From Phialophora verrucosa (taxonomy: Eukaryota > Ascomycota > Eurotiomycetes > Chaetothyriales > Herpotrichiellaceae): 64,000 nucleotides of DNA. The notes under the pieces were generated by a model. It did no database searches, was not told the DNA's origin, and saw only the letters and a list, made by a program, of their open reading frames with translations. Each line of letters opens with the position of its first letter. Within the stretch, counting starts at the first letter, position 1. Positions 31,559-41,865 of the stretch are shown piece after piece. A program made the translations under genes and the position numbers. The stretch covers positions 2,356,001 through 2,420,000 of the forward strand of contig MSED01000005.1 of NCBI GenBank assembly GCA_002099365.1, in the 5' to 3' direction.

Positions 31559-32203
31559 ATGGCATCCATGGCCACATCCAGTCCGGAGGCTATCCATGCC
31601 AACCTGAAACAACTCTACCACACCTACCGCCACACCGTGGATATACCTTCCAAAGCCAGCTTCTTTAGCCCAACGTGCATGCAAGTATGCCGCACCATGC
31701 CCAGCTATGCCGCAGTCAAGCGAGATACTATTGTGCAGTACCTCCTAGAAGCCGCTGGGTTCCAGGACGTTGAAAGCTATGAGCGGGCGCAATCAGCTCC
31801 TCCTGCAACAGAGTCTACGACATCTGCAGCGCCAGGCGACAAAGGAAAGGATTCAGCTCCCGGCAAGGTCAAGGGGCTCACGGGGAAGAGCTACTACAGC
31901 ATCCGCCCGCTCAAGCCTGCCGAAGAGTCAGAGATTCTTGCCGAGAATGTCGTCGCGCCACTGGGCACGACGCCGTCGCAGCTCGACGAGCTGAGACGGA
32001 CCGAGAACTGGATCGGCATGAGAGTGGATCTCTGGGAGGACAACGACGATGGCGATGGCCCGGGCCGATTGATCAAGGTCAAGTATTGGTGGCGGGAGGA
32101 GGACGTGGACGGAGAAAAGAAGTGGCTGCAGTGTCTGCACGATATTATGAGTATTGGTGAGACGGACGGGAGTGAGGGTAAGGAAGCGGAAGTCCTGGAA
32201 TAA
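31559..32203 (+). CDS. Small conserved-type protein, possibly NTF2/SnoaL-like
   Basis: Single exon, 214 residues, start at an ATG with a second Met three codons on. The N-terminal helix pattern (IHANLKQLYHTYRHTV), the segment SKASFFSPTCMQVCRTMPSY, and the C-terminal strands (ENWIGMRVDLW, LIKVKYWWREE, KKWLQCLHDIMSIG) fit an alpha+beta NTF2/SnoaL-type fold, which in fungi often has an inserted disordered linker like the Ser/Thr/Lys-rich stretch at about 78-105. No catalytic residues can be assigned. Fold assignment is my inference from strand pattern; the gene itself looks real because codon pattern and composition are protein-like. Confidence 0.7.
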   Translation: MASMATSSPEAIHANLKQLYHTYRHTVDIPSKASFFSPTCMQVCRTMPSYAAVKRDTIVQYLLEAAGFQDVESYERAQSAPPATESTTSAAPGDKGKDSAPGKVKGLTGKSYYSIRPLKPAEESEILAENVVAPLGTTPSQLDELRRTENWIGMRVDLWEDNDDGDGPGRLIKVKYWWREEDVDGEKKWLQCLHDIMSIGETDGSEGKEAEVLE

Positions 32204-32801
32204 GATGGCTGCAGATATGTATCAGGGTCATTTCCGCTTTGCTCTGAACACGTCTAGCTTCAGCGAGCTTGCTTCCGCTTCACTATGTCCTGGAAATTAT
32301 GTCGGAGAGCTTAACCGCTGCATCATCTCTCAACCAGCCGCAAAGGTTCGCATATCCTTCGGTGGGCGGCTACAACGTAGAGTCAGGGGAGGGTTCCGTT
32401 GAGTACTGAGCGGATGTTGCTTCGGTATGTGAGGTGCAATAGCCGCTGGAGAAGTCGACGAGGCTGAAAAAAGGTGGCGGGCCGACTTCGGCGGGGTTTC
32501 TCCTGTCCTTAGGCCTTGGGGCTTCCCTAGGCTTATGCAGGGACAAAGCTCCCTTAGCTATCGGCACGGAGTTCATGCACGGTCGGTGCTTGATCGGGTG
32601 GCGGCAAAATTTCTATGGCTGCGAAGGGGGGGTGCAGTCTACTCGTATTCACAAATCGCAATTCCAACATTTCAAACACCAACACATAGTGACCCCCGCT
32701 GTGCCCAAGAGGTGACTCATTTTCGAGTACATAATCACCTCTCCTTCTACTCCTCGCTTCAAGTGCCCGCCATCCTCGCCCCTCTCCAAAGATAATTCAA
32801 C
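32204..32801. other. Promoter region of tryptophan synthase
   Basis: Holds the 3' end of the preceding gene and the promoter of tryptophan synthase, including the cross-pathway control site at 32712-32720. Confidence 0.5.
32712..32720 (+). promoter_or_regulatory. Cross-pathway control (Gcn4/CpcA) site
   Basis: GTGACTCAT is a full match to the Gcn4/CPC1/CpcA consensus RTGACTCAY and sits about 82 bases before the ATG of tryptophan synthase, a classical target of this amino-acid starvation response. Binding is inferred. Confidence 0.75.
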
Positions 32802-35077
32802 ATGGCGGCTGCAATCAAACAAACATTCGCCCAGTGCAAGCAAGAGGGCCGGACTGCCCTGGTAGGGTACTTCACGTCGGGGTACCCTACCGCTGAAGAA
32901 ACACCTGATATCATGCTGGGTTTGCAAGCAGGCGGCGTCGGTAAGGATGCCTCTTCCACAGTGACCACACCGGAAACAGCGCTGACTTGCCCCCAGATAT
33001 CATCGAGCTAGGGCTCCCGTTCACTGACCCTATCGCTGATGGGCCCACCATCCAGAAGTCGAATACTGTGGCGCTTGCCAATGGCATCACCGTCTCCAAG
33101 TCCCTAGAGTTTGTTCGCGATGCTCGAAAGAGGGGTCTGAAAATTCCGGTCCTGTTCATGGGATACTACAACCCCCTGCTCCGCTACGGCGAAGATCGCA
33201 TGCTCAAGGATTGCAAAGAGGCGGGCGTTAATGGGTTCATAATGGTCGACCTACCGCCTGAGGAGGCAGTTAGGTTTAGGAACAATTGCACGAAGCAGGG
33301 CCTGTCCTACGTGCCGCTGATTGCGCCTGCCACGTCAGAGAAGAGGATGAAGCTGCTGTGCTCAATCGCCGACTCATTCATCTACGTGGTATCGAGAATG
33401 GGCGTCACGGGCGCAACGGGCACCCTCAACACCAAGCTTCCAGAGCTGCTTGCGAGAGTCCACCAATACTCGGGCGGAGTTCCTGCGGCCGTCGGCTTCG
33501 GCGTGAGCACCAGAGAACATTTTTTGAGCGTGTCACAGATCGCTGAAGGCGTGGTGATCGGCAGCCAGATCGTCACGACTCTGGGCAACGCAAAAGAGGG
33601 AGAGCGGGCGAAGGCTGTACAAGACTACTGCTCGGAAATCACGGGCAGGAAAGTGGGCGAGTTCAACAACACCAACGGCCTGACGAGAGAGGTCGGCATC
33701 GTCGAAACAATGAACTCCGCGAAGGAGCCTAATGCATCAACGACCGGCATCAACGGCCATCAAGTCCAAGTCGACAAGGTGATTACTGATGCAGATGTCC
33801 CCTCAGAGCCAGGCCTTGCAGATCAGCTCGATGCCCTCAACTCAGCCACCAATGGCACGAGTCCCAATCCAGAGGCTATTCCTGCCCAGTTTGGCCAATT
33901 TGGCGGCCAATATGTTCCTGAATCACTCATGGACTGCTTAGCCGAGCTTGAAGAGGGCTTCAACTCGGCCAAGAATGATCCCGAATTCTGGAAAGAGTAC
34001 CGATCACACTACCCGTACATGGGTCGGCCTTCGTCATTGCACTTGGCCGAACGACTGACCGAAAAGGTCGGGGGTGCTCAGATTTATCTAAAACGAGAGG
34101 ATCTGAACCATACGGGAAGCCACAAGATCAACAACGCTCTGGGTCAGATCTTGATCGCCAAGCGACTGGGCAAGACACGAATTATTGCCGAGACTGGAGC
34201 AGGCCAGCACGGTGTTGCGACTGCGACTGTTTGTGCAAAGTTCGGCCTGGAATGTGTAGTGTACATGGGAGCTGAAGATGTGCGACGGCAAGCATTGAAC
34301 GTCTTCCGCATGAAACTTCTCGGCGCAAAGGTGGTGGCGGTCGAGGCTGGATCGCGCACGCTTCGAGATGCTGTCAACGAAGCACTCCGAGCCTGGGTCG
34401 TGGATCTCGACACGACCCACTACATTATCGGTTCTGCCATTGGACCTCATCCTTTCCCCACCATCGTGCGCACCTTTCAGAGCGTTATTGGTCAGGAGAC
34501 AAAGGAGGGAATGAAAGAACTCACGGGCAGATTGCCAGACGCGGTGATTGCTTGTGTTGGTGGTGGCAGTAATGCGGTGGGCATGTTTTTCCCGTTCAGC
34601 TCGGATCCGTCCGTCAAATTGATCGGTGTGGAAGCAGCCGGGGAAGGTGTTGACACCGGCCGGCACTCTGCCACTCTCTCTGGCGGCTCAATAGGTGTCT
34701 TGCACGGTGTGAGAACCTATGTCCTGCAAAATGAGCACGGGCAGATTAGCGATACCCACTCTATCTCCGCTGGTCTGGATTATCCGGGCGTTGGGCCAGA
34801 GCTGTCGAATTGGAAGGACAGCTCAAGAGCCATGTTCATCAGCGCCACGGATTCGGAAGCAATGATTGGATTCAGGACCCTCAGCGAGGCAGAAGGCATC
34901 ATTCCGGCTCTGGAGTCCAGTCACGCCATCTGGGGAGCCATGCAGGTCGCAAAGGACATGCAGAAGGATCAAACGCTGGTGATATGTTTGAGCGGACGTG
35001 GTGATAAGGACGTCCAGAGCGTTGCGGATGAGCTGCCCAGGCTAGGACCAGCCATTGGCTGGGATTTGAGGTTCTGA
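32802..35077 (+). CDS. TRP5: Tryptophan synthase, fused alpha and beta chains
   Basis: Bifunctional enzyme for the last step of tryptophan synthesis: the alpha part splits indole-3-glycerol phosphate, the beta part joins indole with serine using PLP. Exons 32802-32940 and 32997-35077 around a 56-base intron (gtaagg ... ccccag), 739 residues. In the alpha half the catalytic pair is Glu about 50 (IIELGLPFTDPIADGP) and Asp about 61. A linker of about 60 residues rich in Asn, Thr and Val joins the halves. The beta half starts near FGQFGGQYVPESLM and has the PLP lysine at about 423 in HTGSHKINN, then ETGAGQHGVA and the phosphate loop GGGSNA. The last motif, CLSGRGDKD, is intact. The fused alpha-beta order is the fungal arrangement. 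Expected to respond to amino-acid starvation through the upstream CpcA site. Confidence 0.98.
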
Positions 35078-35662
35078 TTGCGGTTTGCCTACTGGGAACG
35101 TGACCGGAGATGGCGCCTGGAGTAGGTATACATGTGATAGTACATTGAATGGGTCGACCAGGCCTGCCATGACATTTCCACAACATATTTGCTTCCTCGA
35201 AATATGTAGATGCAATGCGTGAAATGCGGGCTTTAAGGTGATGTCACCCGCCAAGGCGTATACGCGCCTTGCGTACACTCGGTGTTGTCCACTTCAGTTC
35301 TTAACCCACTCTGACAAACCCCGACCCTGATCTACATAGATACACTTGGAGACAAGCATCAAAGCTGCTCGTGGCACAGGAAAAGCAAAGCAACGTACAG
35401 AAGATCTGTCCTAGCACATGCCGAGTACGGTAATATGATCCCGGAATCGACACGACGTGCCGTCAAGAATCCTGTATAAAGAGGAAGTGGTCAATCAACT
35501 CAATTTTGTTTCTCCCTTTCGTGTGTCCGATATCGTCTAAAGCCGTTATATTCGGGCCCGTGCGTCTATACGCAAGTCACATAGAGCTAGCGAGGCGCGC
35601 GTGTGGGTGCGTCGCCAGGTCAGCGACGTGAATCAACGCGGACTAGGAAGTCCTCTTCGACC
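35078..35662. other. Intergenic with two adjacent inverted repeats and a TATA box
   Basis: GGTGA-TG-TCACC lies at 35238-35249 and CAAGGCG-6-CGCCTTG at 35252-35271, side by side. TATAAA lies at 35475-35480, about 183 bases before the hydrolase start. No gene seen. Confidence 0.5.
35475..35480 (+). promoter_or_regulatory. Possible TATA box of the hydrolase gene
   Basis: TATAAA in the context TGTATAAAGAGG, the only good match between the gene and its upstream neighbour. Confidence 0.4.
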
Positions 35663-36595
35663 ATGACCTCTCCACCCGCCGCCCCCGCTCCTCTCTCGCA
35701 GCGCTTCGACCACAGATCCTCAACACACAGCTATACCATCCACTGGACGGCGCTCGGCTCTCCGACCTGCCCACCGCTCATCTTCGTCCACGGCACGCCG
35801 TGGTCGTCGCGCGTGTGGGTGCCCTTCGCACTCTCGCTGTCGCGGTACTTCCGCGTATACCTGTTCGACAACCCGGGATTCGGGGCCTCTCCCTTGGGAA
35901 GACCCCTCCCGGGCAAGGAACACGACATCCCCGCCAAGGTTGCCTTGGACGCCGACCTGGCGGAGCAATCGGCCGTGTTCGCTGCTCTGTTCCGCTCGTG
36001 GTCGGACAGCCCCAGTGAGGGATGGGACGGGCGGGCCGCGCACGTCGTGGCGCACGATCACGGCGGGTTGATGGCTTTACGGGCCCACCTTTTGCATGGC
36101 TGCCAGTACGCGAGTCTGTGTCTGATCGATGTGGTTGCGCTGGGCCCGTTCGGACAGCCCCTGTTCAGGCTTGTGGCCGAGAATGAAGCTCTGTTTCGAC
36201 AGTTGGGCGGCTCGGTGTTCGAGGGCGTGGTGGAGGCATATATCCGCGACGCGGCGCACAAACCGCTGCAGAGGGAGGTGATGGAGATGTTGAAGGCGCC
36301 GTGGGTGGCCGGTCAGGAGGGGAGGGACGGGTTTGTGCGCCAGCTATGTCAGGCCGACAGTCGCAACACGGCCGAGGTGGAGGGGCGGTACGGCGAGGTC
36401 GGGGCCAAGATGCCCGTGCGGATTATCTGGGGGGCAGACGATAAGTGGATTCCTGTCCAGACGGCATATAGACTGGCTAAGGCGCTGGATGCGAAGGAGG
36501 TGGTCGTGATCGAGGAGGCGGGTCATCTAGTCATGTACGATCAGGGCGAGAGACTGGGCGTCGAGCTGGCCTGGTGGCTCGGCAGTGTCTTGTAA
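35663..36595 (+). CDS. Alpha/beta hydrolase with Asp nucleophile (epoxide hydrolase/dehalogenase type)
   Basis: Single exon, 310 residues from the ATG at 35663. The oxyanion-hole motif HGTP is at 43-46. The nucleophile elbow reads VVAHDHGGLMA, placing Asp 132 where serine would be in esterases. The catalytic His is about 288 (EEAGHLVMYD), and the acid likely lies in IWGADDKWIP. An Asp nucleophile is characteristic of epoxide hydrolases, haloalkane dehalogenases and fluoroacetate dehalogenases, which form an ester intermediate with the substrate. Which substrate cannot be told; the two ring-opening tyrosines of epoxide hydrolases were not identified. Intronless and G+C-rich. It is tail-to-tail with the dehydrogenase, 73 bases apart. 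Confidence 0.87.
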   Translation: MTSPPAAPAPLSQRFDHRSSTHSYTIHWTALGSPTCPPLIFVHGTPWSSRVWVPFALSLSRYFRVYLFDNPGFGASPLGRPLPGKEHDIPAKVALDADLAEQSAVFAALFRSWSDSPSEGWDGRAAHVVAHDHGGLMALRAHLLHGCQYASLCLIDVVALGPFGQPLFRLVAENEALFRQLGGSVFEGVVEAYIRDAAHKPLQREVMEMLKAPWVAGQEGRDGFVRQLCQADSRNTAEVEGRYGEVGAKMPVRIIWGADDKWIPVQTAYRLAKALDAKEVVVIEEAGHLVMYDQGERLGVELAWWLGSVL

Positions 36596-36668
36596 GAGAG
36601 AGGTGTACGGACTATAAGATTCATGATATGAATGTGTGCCAAACTTTTGGATGCTTGCCTCGCTTGCT

Positions 36669-37517
36669 TCATGTCCTCCCCGTACTTGAGGTGATGCCTC
36701 CGTCGACCACCAGCTTCTGCCCCGTGATGTATCCCGCGGCAACATGACTCGATAGGAAGACCACCGCGTTCGCCACATCCGTCGAAGTCCCCATCTGGCC
36801 CGTGGGCACCTGGTTGTGTCTCGTCTGCACCATGCCCTCGTAATCGCCATCGGCGTACTTGTGCGCCAGCGTCTGCACCAGCGGGGTGAACATCAAGCCG
36901 GGCAGCACGGCGTTCAACCGCACGCCCTTCTTCGCGTACATGACGGCCGTGTGCTTGGTAAACTGCGTGACCGCGGCCTTGGTCGCCGCGTACGCCACCT
37001 GAGGCTTCCCCGCATACCGTGTCGACACGACGCTGGAGATGCTGACGACAGCACCGGCACCCTGAGCCTCCATGATGGGAAGGACGAAATGACCCGTCAG
37101 GTAGACGCTTTTCAGGTTGAGACTGACCTGGGAATCCCACACCTCCTCGCTCATCTCGGCGGGGCCGCCGCGCTCGCTGCGCCCGACGTTGTTGACGAGG
37201 ATGTCGATGCGCCCGTGCCTGGCCATGCAGTCCTTGACGAACCGCTCGACGTCGGAGGATTGGGTGACGTCCGCGGTGGCCACGTCAACCACGGCATCTG
37301 GCACGAGCGCTTCGATCCGCGATTTTGTATTCTCGCCCGCCGAGAGGTTGATGTCGCACCCGAACACCTTGACGCCATTGCGGGCCAGGGCGAGCGAGAT
37401 GGCAGCGCCGTTGCCCCATTTCTCATTGTCAGAAGGGCCGTCCTGGCCGATTCCTGTCACCAGCGCGACCTTGCCGCGCAAGTCGGGGTAGATTGGGCTC
37501 TGGTCGGCGGCTGCCAT
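36669..37517 (-). CDS. Short-chain dehydrogenase/reductase
   Basis: NAD(P)-dependent oxidoreductase of the classical SDR type, 282 residues from the ATG at 37517. The cofactor motif TGIGQDGPSDNEKWGNGAAI (about 21-40) is an expanded TGxxxGxG with roughly ten extra residues before the last glycines, seen in a subset of fungal and bacterial SDRs. VDVATADVT supports an acidic residue contacting adenine. NNVG is at 109-112, the catalytic serine at about 161, and Tyr 176 and Lys 180 are in YAATK. GYITGQKLVVDGGIT is the normal C terminus. Single exon, high G+C. It points away from the sugar transporter, sharing about 1.3 kb of promoter DNA with it, and towards the hydrolase. Confidence 0.92.
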   Translation of the reverse strand: MAAADQSPIYPDLRGKVALVTGIGQDGPSDNEKWGNGAAISLALARNGVKVFGCDINLSAGENTKSRIEALVPDAVVDVATADVTQSSDVERFVKDCMARHGRIDILVNNVGRSERGGPAEMSEEVWDSQVSLNLKSVYLTGHFVLPIMEAQGAGAVVSISSVVSTRYAGKPQVAYAATKAAVTQFTKHTAVMYAKKGVRLNAVLPGLMFTPLVQTLAHKYADGDYEGMVQTRHNQVPTGQMGTSTDVANAVVFLSSHVAAGYITGQKLVVDGGITSSTGRT

Positions 37518-38844
37518 GATGTTGTTATGATCCTCGGCTGAGAAAGACTTGAGGGCCTCCTGACTGTCAGTTCGTCTGGTCGTCTTGTTTCTTCCATCGG
37601 CCACGCACACAAACCTGAAATCTCAGACTTGTTGCCGTTGGTCCTGTCGGTCTTTCACCACAGCGGTTCCGAAACGTGAAGTTGCGCGCTCGAGCAATGC
37701 CTACCTTCAAGCGCGGTGAGAACGGCGTCGGTATCGTAGGCCGGCCACTTCCCGGTCGGTGGAGACGTTTTCTTTCGAGACGGGCGAGTTGAAAGTCCGA
37801 GATTCGGTAGGGGCCAACGCTGACTCTGCACGAGTCCTGGAGATGACCTTGTGGAGCGACGTGGAGAATGGAGTAGGCCACCGTGGAGAAGTTGGGGAAA
37901 CCAATTCGAGTTCGTCCTCTGCGACTTCGGTGATGCCATCGAGCGCTGAGAGCTCGAGATTGTCTCGGAACCGCTCAAGCGGATGTTAGACTCTGCGCGG
38001 TGGTATGTAGAATGTGGACAGACAAGACTTGGCGCGCCCAAATGCGCGCAACTTGAACGGCGAATGATTGCCGTCTCACTTTTACCGAGTACCTCATAGT
38101 CTAATGAGTGAACGGCCAAGCTGGATCAGCACCATGGCGCTCGTACTCGCACTGCCTTCCTCCTTCCATCCCTCTCCCGGCTCCTTTGTACTGTACCTAG
38201 CTGTCTAAGGCCGAAACGAGGCGGCTACATTCACGCCGGGAATGACCCATCCCACTACCTGATTAGCGAGCCTTGACACTGCAAGAGAAGCTTTTCAGCC
38301 GCGCCTTCGAAAAGCCTCTTCTTATCTCGACTTGAGCATGTGCACCTCCTTCCTGTCATTATTGCTGCACAACTCGGATCCGGGGCCACCATGAGGCTTT
38401 CCACCGAGGAGCTCGGAAGCCCGCGGTGTCGATCGACTGAGCGCGACCTCGAGGTCACTTGCCTGCTTCCCTGCAACCACGGCCCCCGGCCACGCCTCAT
38501 CTCAGGACCCAAAATCTCACAGCCTTCCCCGCACGACGCGTTGATTGTCCACTGTCAACTAGGTTGGCTCTAACTGCCTGCTCGGATTCTGAATCCCTTC
38601 CTCCTGACTCATATGCAGCCAGAGCGACGAAAATGATCTACAAACCCCCTGCCTATTCGCTCGGTCATCGGCCACTTACCCTCGGCTTTGGGCCTCAAAT
38701 TGGGGATTCCATCATCGCCGTGATGGACCAGGAGGCTCCTTACAAAACTCTCCGGCTCCGGCCCTTCGTTTGACATCCGTCCTCCCTCCCTGCTTCTTTT
38801 CTACGGTTCTGCCTTCTAGCCCTTTTGCTAGCTGAATTGCCAGG
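37518..38844. other. Divergent promoter region, 1.3 kb
   Basis: Lies between the dehydrogenase (minus) and the sugar transporter (plus). It contains a TGACTCAT (38605-38612) and two adjacent CTCCGG elements (38750-38761). No gene seen. Confidence 0.5.
38750..38761 (-). promoter_or_regulatory. Tandem CreA-type sites
   Basis: Two abutting CTCCGG hexamers, each the complement of the CreA consensus SYGGRG, about 85 bases before the transporter ATG. Paired sites are the usual functional form for carbon catabolite repression. The motif is short, so chance is possible. Confidence 0.35.
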
Positions 38845-40811
38845 ATGTTGCACAAAATCATCGTCAACCAATGTGAGCCTCCTCTGTTTCAGCAGCCATG
38901 CCTCTTCAATACAAGTTGATGGAACTCGTCATCAAGAGCTAGCTAACCTTTGCTCACAGACAACCTATGGGTCGTCATCTTCGTGGCCATAGGCACGATA
39001 TCCACAGCCTATGGACTTGCCATTATCGGGTCCACCGTTGGACAACCTAACTTCTACTCGTACTTCAATCTCGCCGTGGCAGGAGAGCCTGGCTATGACC
39101 ACACCACCAACATGATCGGTGCCCTGAATGGCGTCAATTCCGCCGGGGCGATCGCAGGTTGCATTTCCCAGGCCTGGTCTGCCGACAAGTATGGCCGTAA
39201 GCGTACAATGCAGATAGGATCGGTCATTCTTGTTATTGGTGGCGCTCTCTGTGCCGGTGCGGTCGACATGGCCATGTTCCTCGTCGGCCGATTCATTGCC
39301 GGGATGGGTTCGGGCATCCTTGCCTGCGTTGTTCCGATCTACCAAGCAGAAGTATCGACACCAGGTAAGTGCTACCACCATGCTCAAGCTTTTGTCTCTT
39401 CCTCGGTCGCTTACCATTTGATTTCTCGTCAGAGACTCGAGGAGCCATGGTTTGCGTCACTGGCATTATGTACGCGGTTGGCTACATGCTTGCTGGCTGG
39501 CTCGGTTTTGCCTGCTTCCACATGTCGGCCAATGATCCAGCCGCACAGTTTGCCTGGCGATTTCCTTTGGCATTCCAGGTCGTCTTCCCTCTGATCTTGC
39601 TCGCCGGAAGCAAGATTGTCCCCTTCAGTCCACGTTGGCTTCTCTCGAAGGGACGGCGTCAAGAAGCTCTCGACGTGGTCAAACGACTCCATGCAACCCC
39701 GGGCGACACAGAGCACGTCGTTGCCCGACGCGAGTTCTGGCTCATGGAGAAGCAGTACGAGATGGACGCGAGCATGTCGCGGGCCCGCCATGGACAATTC
39801 GCCGAGCTCTTCTCAACGCCTGCCAACAGAAAGCGGACGCTGATGGCATGCATGTTGATGTGGGGCGACCAATTCCTTGGCATTTTTGTGATGACCAATT
39901 ACGTAAGCACCATATCACTTCTGACCATATGATACATCGACTGACTATTACAAAAGGGCGTCTTGATCTATGCAAGCCTCGGGCTAAGCGGCGACATACC
40001 CCTCCTGCTCAATGCCTGCTGGACCACCTTCACCTTGATCGGGAACACCTGGACGGCATTGTATATCGATCGCTACGGCCGCCGACGCTTCATGCTCATC
40101 GGGTCCATAGGTTGTGTGGTGTCGGTGATTTTCTTAGCCGCACTCACAGCTTCCTTCCTCAACACGGACAACAAAGCCGGTCTCCGCGCGGGCGTCTTCT
40201 TCATCTGGTTCTACATTGTCTGGTGGTGTTTCTTCATCGACGCCACGCAGTATGTCTACGTGTCTGAGATCTTCCCCAACCATTTGCGGCCCGCGGGAGT
40301 GGCATTGGGTCTGTCCGCTTTCTACTTGGCCAGCGAGGTCACGCTCGTTGCGGCGCCCGTGGCGTTGAATAAGATTGGCTGGAAGTTTTACTTGGTTTTG
40401 ATCATTCCGAGTGCCGTGGTGAGTACCCATTGCCCCACCCCCTCTGTCCGGTTGACCCGGTCCAGAGAAAATAAGATGCTTCCGAGAGAAGAGAAAGAAT
40501 GCTGACGTCGGCCGCCCTGTTTCTAGTACATCGTGATCATTTACCTCTTCTTCCCAGAGACCAAAGGCCGGACCCTCGAAGAGATAGGCCACGTCTTCGG
40601 CGACGACATGCACGTCGCGCACAATTGGTACGAGGCAACCGAGGAAGAGAAAGCCACGATCGAACAGCAAGCTCTCGACGAAACCAAGGGTGGCCGCGTT
40701 CAGGAGAAGACTGCCGCCGCGACCAACGTGGCCGGAGAAGTCACTCAAGTTGAGGACCCGTATGCAGAGAAGGGGACCGCGACGTTGAATGAGAATACTG
40801 CCAAGGAGTGA
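38845..40811 (+). CDS. MFS sugar transporter
   Basis: Proton- or facilitated sugar permease of the major facilitator superfamily, plasma membrane. Five exons: 38845-38872, 38960-39364, 39433-39902, 39957-40418, 40527-40811, 549 residues, all junctions in phase with good donors (gtgagc, gtaagt, gtaagc, gtgagt). Landmarks in order: MLHKIIVNQ then YNLWVVIFVAIGTISTAYG (helix 1), SADKYGRKRTMQIG after helix 2, GRFIAGMGSGI with VPIYQAEVSTPETRG, PFSPRWLLSKGR, then DRYGRRRFMLIGS, VYVSEIFPNHLRPAG and PETKGRTLEEIGHVFGDD at the end of helix 12. These are the standard sugar-porter signatures, so a sugar or polyol substrate is expected; which one cannot be read. The tail is rich in Glu, Thr and Ala. The first exon codes for only nine residues. 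Confidence 0.95.
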
Positions 40812-41466
40812 ACCCCAAGTCCCGAACCGCTGTCGCGCGCAACAGAATAAAGGCAACCAGAATAGAAGCCTTAGACATAGATCGTGCCCGTCATAGATCA
40901 CTCACTCACTCGGTCATATCCTTGAGATGGAAAGACAATAATACATCGATGGTGATCTCTTCCTTCCTGTAGACCTAAGAAAGAAGGAGATGCAAATTTT
41001 TGGAGCGTAATGCCCTGAATAGATGGATCAAGTATGAAGAGACGAAGAAGAGACAATGTGTCCGTTGTGTTTGAGACATATCATCAGTGCGCCGTGTTGA
41101 TTGCGCTCTGGTCTCCACGGAGCGACGAGGCTTGTGTCTGGCGCCACAATACGCCCTGACTGGCATTGGACTGAGAGGAGTGAGGGGGACCTGACAGGTA
41201 TCTGTATCTGTATCCGTGTCATGTAGTCAATCGCTACCAGTAAGAGAAGAGAAGACAAGCACTCGTTCGTCCGTTCGATAGCCCTCCCTACCGTTTCGAC
41301 GCCCCGATAACTCAACAGGTCAGACACATCACCTCACCTCACCTCGCGAGTCGTCCAGCCAAACACATCACCTCACCTCGCGAGTCGTCCAGCCAAATAC
41401 ATCGCCCCGCCCCGCCAGCACTCAAGCCAAGCCCTGAGTGTCGCAACAGCGCGGGGGGGGGTGTAT
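40812..41466. other. Intergenic with a tandem repeat
   Basis: Holds the 3' ends of two convergent genes. Near the right side lies a tandem duplication (41324-41396) and a run of nine G at about 41453-41461. Confidence 0.5.
41324..41396. repeat. Tandem duplication, 39- and 34-base units
   Basis: Two nearly identical units begin ACACATCACCTCACCTC and end CGTCCAGCCAA; the first has one extra ACCTC. A third copy begins (ACATCGCC) and fades. Confidence 0.8.
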
Positions 41467-41865
41467 CTAGGCCAGAGGCGCAAAATATCCACAAAAAGTC
41501 AACACTCCCCCGAAAGCGGCAACCACCAGGGCTCCAAGCCTGATGTCCCTGGGGTCCGCCTTCCTGACGCCCTCCAACACCTTCTCTGGGATGAGCATGC
41601 GGGTCAATCCGAGAGCCAGGCCGGTCCAGCCGCTCAGCGTGACGAGGACGGGCCAGCCACTGGTCCAGAGGTTGTGGTGGCGAACAATGGCGAGGCCGGC
41701 GACGAAGATGATGGAGCCGTTGAGGAAGACGGTCGGCGGACTGCTGGAGGCCCAGATGTGCGCGTTGAGGGATTCCGCCGAGGAGATGGCGACGAGGGCC
41801 GGGCCGATGAGCCGAGCGAGATGGCGAGAGGACGAGGGAGAGGCAGACGGGCCGGTCGTGGTCAT
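41467..41865 (-). CDS. Small four-helix membrane protein, unknown function
   Basis: 132 residues, one exon, start at the ATG at 41865. Four hydrophobic segments at about 18-36, 45-62, 70-88 and 108-126 (for example TVFLNGSIIFVAGLAIV and IRLGALVVAAFGGVLTFCGYF) with short loops suggest a compact integral membrane protein. A basic turn, RKADPRDIRLG, precedes the last helix. I do not recognise a named family. Convergent with the sugar transporter. Confidence 0.65.
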   Translation of the reverse strand: MTTTGPSASPSSSRHLARLIGPALVAISSAESLNAHIWASSSPPTVFLNGSIIFVAGLAIVRHHNLWTSGWPVLVTLSGWTGLALGLTRMLIPEKVLEGVRKADPRDIRLGALVVAAFGGVLTFCGYFAPLA

